Under the pieces are notes generated by a model that saw only the letters and a list, made by a program, of their open reading frames with translations, did no database searches and was not told where the DNA came from. From NCBI RefSeq assembly GCF_958298935.1, contig NC_084932.1, positions 5,435,501-5,499,500 of the forward strand: a stretch of DNA of 64,000 nucleotides, written 5' to 3'. Below are positions 56,964-64,000 of the stretch, piece by piece (the stretch's first letter is position 1; each line of letters opens with the position of its first letter). The position numbers and the translations under genes were made by a program. The stretch is from Phragmites australis (taxonomy: Eukaryota; Streptophyta; Magnoliopsida; Poales; Poaceae).

Positions 56964-57977
56964 AAAGGTCCTACACCTAGGGCCCATTTTCCAGTGAAAT
57001 GGCATCGATCGATATCGATGATGCCATAATTTTGTGTGATTAACAGCGTATTAGGTGGAACATGACAGCAAATAATTAAAAAAAAGGACGTACGAAAGCA
57101 ATCGTTATATAAACAAATTTTATGTGGCGTTGTGCCGCCGTGATTGCGAATCTGCAGCATCAGTGTTTGTTTTTCTTGTAAGCTTAGGGTAAGGAGATTA
57201 TTATATTGTAATAAGGTTCGAGATGCATCTAGCTACATGCATGTGAACATGTACACCAAGGAGATGCTGGCCAGCTTAACCATCGGCCCCTAGGAAATTA
57301 ACAATGAATTGGTCACAACATACAGGCATCAGCTAGTATTTTTCCTTGAAACACTTCCTGTCGTCGTAAAAAATATCATTTTTGGACACCAACATGACCT
57401 CAAAGCGTCAGTTTGACCGCTAATGTCTATTGCGGCATATCTATAAACTATAGCAAAATTACCAGTTTTAATTTTTCAAATTTAATATCCAAGATATGTC
57501 GATGCATAATTTTTAGCAGTTTGACTACATGCAAAACCAAAACGGCATTATTTAAGCACTTGATTAACCGGTTATAAAGTAATGGATGTGGCGTAGCTTA
57601 ATCAGCAAAGCAGCAAGGTGCATTTGTATGTTGACATGTCAACGTCATTTCTTGTGGGGTCCACTGGAGTAAGAAAAGGCACTAGACATATTCTAGCAGC
57701 CAATAGGATTCTGTCATTTAATTTGCAAGTACATGTCAGGCGCAAGACCGTTGACTGCATCTTACAGCCCAAGGATTCATCATGGCGAGGTGCAAATGGA
57801 CCGTGGAAAACATCGATCAACCGGTATTATGCAATAATGCTTGCTTCCAGACAGGGTTAGGATGGTGTGTTCGTGGTAATTCACCAAAATTACTTGTAAA
57901 ATTGGAATTCTACAAAGGTGATTTTACGTATGAATTGCAGGCATCAATTTTCTTGGAAAAACCTCTCCACTACAAAT
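56964..57977. other. Intergenic sequence between two CACTA elements
   Basis: No gene recognised. Short plus-strand frames near 57618-58024 have no known domain. Confidence 0.45.
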
Positions 57978-58244
57978 CACTATTACAGAAAGTGTCATCA
58001 GTGCTGGCTCAAAAATATTATTAGTGACAGTTTTTAAACTGATACTGATTAATCAGCACTGATAGTCACAGACTATCGGTGTCATTTTGTGGGACAAGTC
58101 GGTACTGATATAGAAACTATCAGTGCTGACTTTTTGTTATGAGTCGACACTTATGGCCTCTCCCCTGTATAGAATATAGCTATTGCCGACAATAGCACAA
58201 CAGCAAGATAAATATGTATTCAAGTTTCACATATACATATAATT

Positions 58245-58945
58245 ATGTAAATCCCTGACAGTGATTCCGGGGTATGCTGGACAGTGGACGTGTGGACGGT
58301 GTTTCAGGAAACGAGTGTGTGTATCCGGTGGACTCGGGGACACAAGGAGTTATACAGGTTCGGGCCTCCCGGAGCATAATAACTCTACATCCTGTGTGTG
58401 TTATGAATGATCTCAGTTGATTACATATGTTGTTTTTCTGTCGGGCTGCTAACAACGTCCCATCCGCCATGCACTGTCGTGCCGACTTGCAAAGTTCTAT
58501 CCCGCAGTATTTAATGCTACGGAATGGGACAGTACCCTTCTGCACTGACCCTGTCCACTTACGTGGTCGGGCTGTTGACAATGTCACATCCACCGTGCGC
58601 CACCGTGCTGGCCTGCAAATTTCTATCCCGTCGCATTTAATGTTACGGGATGGGACAATACCTAACTGCGTTGTCCATGACTTCATCCTCTGGTGCTGGT
58701 GCCTGGGGAAAGAAAACACTTGAGGGGATATTTGCAACTACGCTTTGGATAGGTTGCGTCAAATTTGGCCCTGCGACCAGTGGGGCTGGTCGCGCTTGTA
58801 AGCGATGATATAGGGAGACTGGTCGGGCGAGCATTAGACTGGTTGTTGTGGTCGCACGATCGACCAGACTTCGGGGAGTATGCTGCTCTAGTTGTTAGGT
58901 CCCCTACAGAGCCTGTTAGTGAGAGTACCCCTTTACTTAATGCAC
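58245..58945. mobile_element. LTR-type retrotransposon fragment nested in CACTA
   Basis: ATACAGGTTCGGGCCTCCCGGAG at about 58345-58372 followed by ATAATAACTCTACATCCTGTG is the kind of sequence found in LTRs of grass Gypsy elements. The boundaries are uncertain. It contains a tandem duplication (58441-58685). Confidence 0.5.
58441..58685 (+). repeat. Tandem duplication (period 126 bp) in LTR fragment
   Basis: The unit starting TCGGGCTGCTAACAACGTC (58441) repeats at 58567 as TCGGGCTGTTGACAATGTC. Both continue through a CATCC...CTATCCCG...TTTAATG.TACGG.ATGGGACA series with scattered substitutions. Confidence 0.85.
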
Positions 58946-58948
58946 TAA

Positions 58949-59549
58949 GGACGTCTTTGGATGGGTGGCTCAGCTCGTGCATGCATCCGCCAACGCAGTA
59001 CGGTCATGAAGAGGTTCGTTTGGATGCCTGGATCCACGCTCGACGCCTACCCGCCCATGCAGCTGCATCCGCCCAGCCAGGCTCGGGGAAACGCCGGAAT
59101 CGGCCATTTTCCTGCGGGCCTGGCTGGGGACACTGTGCGTACGATTTTTTTATTTAACTTTTGATTTTATTTAGAGGTCCAAAAATTCTAAATATTTTCA
59201 TGAGTAAATTAGAGGTTATTAACAATCTATTTTAATTAGTTTGATCTAAAAAACCTAAGTTAATATTTAATTAAAATTCTCTAAAAATTATAAAAAATTC
59301 ACTAATATTCTTATCCGGTGATGTACTAATTTATAAAAATATTTTCAATATAGGTTATTTGGTAAAAAAGTGAGTTCCTTTGTAATATAACATATACTCA
59401 TGCAGACAACCAAACACAATCTCTTCTCAACCAGACTGAACACATGCAGCCAACCAAACAGACCCTACTACATCTCCCCGACCTGTTTCAACTCAGCCTG
59501 TATGACTCATACAGTCAGGCTGAGGACATGCGGGCAACCAAACAGACCC
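58949..59549. mobile_element. Tourist/Harbinger-like MITE (TSD TAA)
   Basis: The left end GGACGTCTTTGGATGGGTGGC and the inverted right end GGGTCTGTTTGGTTGCCCGCA form imperfect terminal repeats. TAA flanks both sides (58946-58948 and 59550-59552). The length is 601 bp and there is no coding capacity. Internal copies of CAACCAAACAGACCCTA near 59450 suggest an earlier nested insertion. Confidence 0.7.
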
Positions 59550-59599
59550 TAACATGTGGTCAAAAAATGAAATCTATGTAACACAGATCTCTTACTATT

Positions 59600-60560
59600 C
59601 CTTGAGACACCTCCTGGTCCCTAGGGTTCTTGAGGATGACCTCGCCTGTTGAAGTTTTGAAGATCCTCCCTCACACCCAGTTTCGACAATGCTCGCTCGC
59701 TATGTTGGAGTGTGGTGGTTCTCGTCCTTCGCGGATTGCCTCCTCATCCTCCCATTGCAATTCCTCACCCTTATCGTCGTACCTGACGATACCGAGTCTG
59801 TGGGGGTTAGAGTTATGTGACTGTATTTTCTTGTATTCTTGGCTAATCTTTGCAAATTCATCCATCAACCTTGATTGAACAAAGACATCCCAGTCCTGTT
59901 CATGAATGAAGGTGTACTCTACACGTGGTAACAGTCTAGGTAGAGCATAAAACTTGGTAAGTTTATCCTCGAACAACTTAAAGGAGTTGCCAATCGACTT
60001 CAAAGCCCTGTCCCGCACTAACTCCTTATATTGTCCAGGATCTCAAACTTGTTAGAAAGGTCCTGCCAGAACACCTCCTTCTCAGAATTTGCAACATCCT
60101 TCCATGATTGAATGTTGATGTTGATCCTCTCCCTACCAATTACCCCACATGATGTACGGAGCTGGTTGGCCGCAGATCAAGGTTAGATGGATTCCTGGCC
60201 TGTGACACTTCAGTGGTGCAATATCGGCCCCTAGGCATCTGTTATAGTCACGGCCACGCCTTTGTCGAACTTGTGCCTCATACAATATAGGAATGTCCAC
60301 CGGCTCTAACGCTTGGCATGCCTCATCTTCACTTTCATCGAATGAGATATCTTCACCAGCAGGGTCGAAGTCCTCATCGTAAAGTTCTGTTCTCTGGGTT
60401 GGCACTATCTTATACTGATTGTCTCGTGTCTTCTTTTTTTTCTAGGGTGACCCATGCACATACTGGGCCAAGCTAGCTTTGGCACTTGCGATGCCTAGTT
60501 CTTGCATTTTCTCAATATTGCTCACTATCGTCCTACGTCAATCCTCTTCATAATTGACTG
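59600..60560 (-). pseudogene. CACTA TNP1-like protein remnant
   Basis: Minus-strand segments read IEKMQELGIASAKASLAQYV, then DFDPAGEDISFDESEDEACQ, then VRDRALKSIGNSFKLFEDKL-type sequence (60018-59671) with PHRLGIVRYDDKGEELQWED. The last block matches the plant transposase family (Transposase_24 type) encoded by the second gene of grass CACTA elements, thought to bind the subterminal repeats. Stops separate the segments (for example after the GSP near 60440). Confidence 0.65.
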
Positions 60561-60954
60561 AAAAGACCAGGTATAGAAAAGTTAGTTTATGGAGAAAAGG
60601 AATGTATATTTCTGGACTAATATAATACATAGAATTTGCTATGGTCATGGCTGCAACGTCTACCTAGTAGTTCAGTCAATAATCATACTGCATTTCAGAT
60701 TCTTATACAAACTATGTAATCAGCCAAAGCTGCTGAGAAAGTAAACTTGTGCCACAAAATTCGGATACTACAATTTGCAAAAGATGCCAACAAGCAAAAC
60801 ATATACAAACTGCTAGGGATGATGTATAGCATACAAGTGGCATTTGTGGCTATCAGGGCAGCAACGGTCGGCTGCGTGGCAGTGGATGCTAGGGCACCGA
60901 TAGCAGTCGACTGCGGAGCCATGGGCCCATGCGTCACTGGCACTTATGACATGT

Positions 60955-61133
60955 AATAAGTGATGGGTCATAGTTATGGTCAAGTTTTGACCCGTCACCA
61001 ATGATCTCACTAGTGATAGGTTCTTACCCGTCACTTATGACCAATTATCAGTGACACGTTCGGGGTGACAGGTGTGGTACCCGTCACCTATTACGATTAT
61101 GAACTGTCACTTTTGAGCTCTTTTCACGTAGTG
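60955..61133. mobile_element. Terminus of a second CACTA family nested between TNP2 and TNP1
   Basis: The inverted right end CACTACGTGAAAAGAGCTC is followed by repeated GTGACGGGT/ACCCGTCAC motifs on both strands, unlike the host element's CAGTGYCGG repeats. It ends at 61133 directly against TNP2 sequence. I found no left terminus. Confidence 0.6.
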
Positions 61134-61139
61134 GAGTGT

Positions 61140-62870
61140 ATCTTTTGTTTTGTCAGGTATGTCTAGTAAGATACCAATCAAGCTATCAAACATGTTCTTC
61201 TCCACAAGTATGATGTCGATTGCGTGTCGGACCATCAAGTGTTTTCAATAAGGTAGGTTCCAAAAAATTGATCTCTTTTTAAACATATGAGCGAGTTTTC
61301 TAGCTGGGAATTTTGTATTATCTTTCCCCTTTCCAATGATAACTCTAAGCTTCTTTACCATGTTATATACATGTTCTTTAGTGTGAACCTTCGGAGCTCA
61401 ACGAGTCTCCACTGTCCCGTCAAAAGCTCTTTTATTCTTGCGGTATGCGTGATCCGGGTGTAGAAACCTACGGTGACCCATGTAGATCAATTTCTTACAG
61501 TTTTTCAGCCACAACCCCTCCTGTTTCATTCAAGCACCATACACATACACTGTAGCCTTTTAAAGTATGTCCTGATAGGTTAGCAAGAACAGGCCAATCT
61601 TAAATCATTATGAACAACATTGCACGTAGGGTGAAACACTCATGTTTATATTCATTCCACACCTGTATGCCATCTTTCCATAGTACAAGGAGATCTTCGA
61701 GCAATGGTTGGAGATACACATCGATATCGTTGCTAGGTTGATTCGGCCCACTGATCAACAAAAGCATCATACGGAACTTCTGCTCTATACATAGCCAAGA
61801 TGGAAGGTTGTAGATACAGAAAGTCATGGGCCAAGTGCTATAACTATTGCTCATGTTACCGAAAGGATTCATCCTATCCGTCCTCAACCCAAACCTTATA
61901 TTCCCCACTTTAGCTTTGAATTTCTTATATTTTGTATCGAAGTTCCTCCATTTCATTCCATCAGCAGGGTGTCTAAGCATTCCGTTTTTCTTGCGCCATT
62001 CGGCGTGCCATTGCATCAACTCGGTATTTACTTTGTTGGCAAACAATCACTTCAAACGGGAGATTATAGGAAAATACCAAACCATCTTAGCTGGGCAGGG
62101 GGGACTTTCATCCTTACTCCTCCCCTACGTCATGCTATCGATATCGTCAATGTTGCACTTATACCGTGATGCACCGCAAACACGACACGCTTTACATCCC
62201 CGTTGCGATACAACATGCAGTCATTTCTACATGCATGTATTTTCTCTACTTCCAACCCCAACGGGCAAACAATTTGCTTGGCATGGTACGTGTTTTTAGA
62301 CAACTTGTTGCCCTCTGGAAGCAAGTCCATCAAGAATCGTAACAACTTATTGAAGCCCTTATTAGACCAACCATTGCTAGGCTTTATTTGCAGCGATGTC
62401 AGCACAACATGCAGCTTGTTGTGCTCTTTCTTATAGCTAAGGAACACCGGTGTTTTATAGTACTCTATCATGCATTAGAAATATTCATGTTGCCTATCAC
62501 TAGTGAAGTATTCCTCCATATTGTGCAACATTTCGTCTATGTTGTCATCATTGTTGCTGACAAAAGTATCTTGCTTCGAACGCCGACATATCAATGTCTT
62601 CGTCAGCCGTCATATCGTTACCTCCGTCTTCTTCGACAATGGGCTACTATTCATGCACAACCTCCTCATGTTCACCATGCTCGGTCCAACAGATATAGCC
62701 AAGCTTGAAACCCCTGTGAAACAAGTGTGCATAGATCTGCTCTATGCCTGAGAACTGCTTCTCATTCTTGCAACCAATGCACGGATAACATATATAGTGA
62801 TCATCACGCTTATTTTTGGCTTACTGTATGCTGCGGCGGCCCTCAAAAAAGCCTCCATGCCTTGTACATC
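61140..62870 (-). pseudogene. CACTA TNP2 transposase remnant
   Basis: Minus-strand order: CIGCKNEKQF and HLFHRGFKLGYICWTEHGEH (62830-62660); acidic linker with stops; GWSNKGFNKLLRFLMDLLPE and HAKQIVCPLGLEVEKIHACR (62400-62240); MQWHAEWRKKNGMLRHPADG, GNIRFGLRTDRMNPFGNMSN, YNLPSWLCIEQKF and DVYLQPLLEDLLVLW (62046-61690). These are the successive landmarks of TNP2 (Transposase_21). The zinc-binding DxCPVC block between PLGLEVEKIHAC and the WH segment is missing. The C-terminal third is degraded and stops at the nested end at 61133. Confidence 0.85.
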
Positions 62871-62979
62871 TATATCTGGTCCATCTATAAATTTATAATT
62901 ATCATTATATTTTAGCAATCATTAAAAACCATTGAACCGATAACCATGCAATATCTCCACATCTAATTTATTGAATTAC

Positions 62980-63099
62980 CTCACATCTTGACTGCTCCTT
63001 GTTTGATGGCCTATCACCTTCCGGCACTTGGCCCGAGTCGGAGGACCCACCTTCTAAATACTGCCACATCCGCTTGCGACTAGTGGGTGGATGTGCCAT
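62980..63099 (-). pseudogene. Putative first exon of the CACTA transposase
   Basis: From ATG at 63099 the minus strand reads MAHPPTSRKRMWQYLEGGSS then DSGQVPEGDRPSNKEQSRCE and reaches a donor GAG|GTAATTC at 62980. Position, orientation and spacing upstream of the TNP2 landmarks suggest an N-terminal exon. No family match is known to me. Confidence 0.4.
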
Positions 63100-64000
63100 C
63101 CCTACAACATAATATTCGTATTCAATATGTTGATCTATTTAGAGGTGATTTTAATATTTTTTCCTAATTCACTACTAGAAAATTGGAGCATGTTTTAATC
63201 TATTTAGAGGTGATTTAAACCTTATTTTTCTTAAATTGCTACTAGAAAATTGGAGATCTTTCACCATGGCATATTCACATACTTTTAAATCTAGAGCAGT
63301 CGAGCATATAATTCTAAAAAAAAATGAAAAGTAGATCATCTCTATGTACCCTACAATGAGAAAATTGTAATTTTAACTTAATTAGAGCTCAATTGGAGCT
63401 CTAGCTCCTCCTAAAATTCATCATCATGGAGCAATCACATACTTTCAAACTTAGAGAAATCTAGCAAGTAAACCTAAGTAAAAATGAAATGTAGATCATC
63501 TTACTAACCTTAGAGCACCTTGGTCATGTAGATTCCTCCAAATTTTGAAGTCACCAAGTGCAAGATTGGGCACAAATGGCGGGAGCCGAGCAGAACAAAG
63601 CTCCTCTCTATTCTGTTCAAGCTAGGGGAAGAAGAAAATATCTCTGATATACTGTATATTTATTAGTACCGACCTGTAAAACGAACCAACACTGATACTG
63701 AATATCAGTGTCGGCTCATGGTTACCAGCCGACAATGAAGTATCAGTGTCGGTTTGTGCCAAGAGCCGGTATTGATACTCAGTATCAGTGCCGGTTCAAA
63801 CTGGCTCAATCATTGATCAAGCGCGAGATGTTACGAACTAGCACTGATACTTCACCAGTGCCGGTTCTAGCCTAGCCAGCACTGATGACCTGGTGCAGAT
63901 GACCAGTTCTGTTATAGTGAATTTAATTCCTCTTTTAGTTTGGTCCATATGCTTTGTGTGCCGGAAAAATTAAGGTAATGAAAAAAAAAATCAGGCCTCG

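Larger units (their letters stand above)
57978..63919 (-). mobile_element. CACTA (En/Spm) element with TNP2 and TNP1 remnants (TSD AAT)
   Basis: The right end, inverted, is CACTATAACAGAACTGGTCATC; the left end is CACTATTACAGAAAGTGTCATC. AAT flanks both sides (57975-57977, 63920-63922). The length is 5942 bp. Subterminal repeats of TATCAGTGYCGGTT type occupy 57990-58150 and 63660-63900. Genes are read on the minus strand: TNP2 remnant (63099-61140) then TNP1-like (60560-59600). The element is interrupted by an LTR fragment (58245-58945), a Tourist-like MITE (58949-59549) and the end of a different CACTA family (to 61133). The coding regions are broken, so it is not autonomous now. Confidence 0.9.

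Overview
This is a nuclear chromosome segment from a grass (Poaceae), probably a panicoid. It has spliced genes with GT/AG introns and GC-rich first exons, and long gene-poor stretches filled with grass-type transposons (Helitron, CACTA/En-Spm, LINE, LTR fragments, Stowaway/Tourist MITEs). Three intact host genes are visible: a CELLULOSE SYNTHASE INTERACTIVE 3-like gene (CSI3, plus strand, CDS 9803-18351, six coding exons), a nucellin-like aspartic protease of the rice Asp1 type (plus strand, 30735-34164, eight exons), and a SNAC/ATAF-class NAC factor of the rice NAC5 type (minus strand, 45619-47423, three exons). A truncated second copy of the protease (41490-43105) is a pseudogene. From memory, rice OsAsp1 and OsNAC5 are adjacent loci on chromosome 11 (Os11g0184800 and Os11g0184900), so 30-48 kb is probably the orthologous block; this needs a synteny check.

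Layout. 1-4152: minus-strand Helitron Rep/helicase gene running off the left edge, nearly intact apart from one in-frame stop. 4153-8050: no recognised host gene, but one exon-like fragment. 8050-18900: CSI3. 20-28 kb: a nest in which a CACTA remnant with TNP2 transposase debris and an LTR-retrotransposon piece are interrupted by a further CACTA element that carries two spliceable exons of unknown origin. 28.2-30.5 kb: MITEs, one ending about 110 bp before the protease TATA box. 30.6-34.3 kb: protease gene, whose last 27 codons and stop lie in a Stowaway MITE. 35.4-40.9 kb: decayed L1-type LINE between the protease and its pseudogene copy. 43.6-44.3 kb: MULE-like element. 45.6-47.6 kb: NAC gene. 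48-64 kb: transposon-rich, with three CACTA elements delimited by termini and target-site duplications: 51383-52213 (ATC), 55732-56963 (AAA) and 57978-63919 (AAT, coding).

The three host genes do not form an operon-like unit. CSI proteins link cellulose synthase complexes to cortical microtubules, nucellin-like proteases are secretory-pathway enzymes, and NAC5-type factors are nuclear stress regulators. I found no convincing new multi-gene system. The most interesting signals are the MITE-encoded protease C-terminus, the gene fragments carried in or beside transposons, a sequence cassette shared by CACTA elements with different ends, and a possible intronic polyadenylation form of CSI3 lacking the C2 domain. 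No tRNA, rRNA or CRISPR was recognised.
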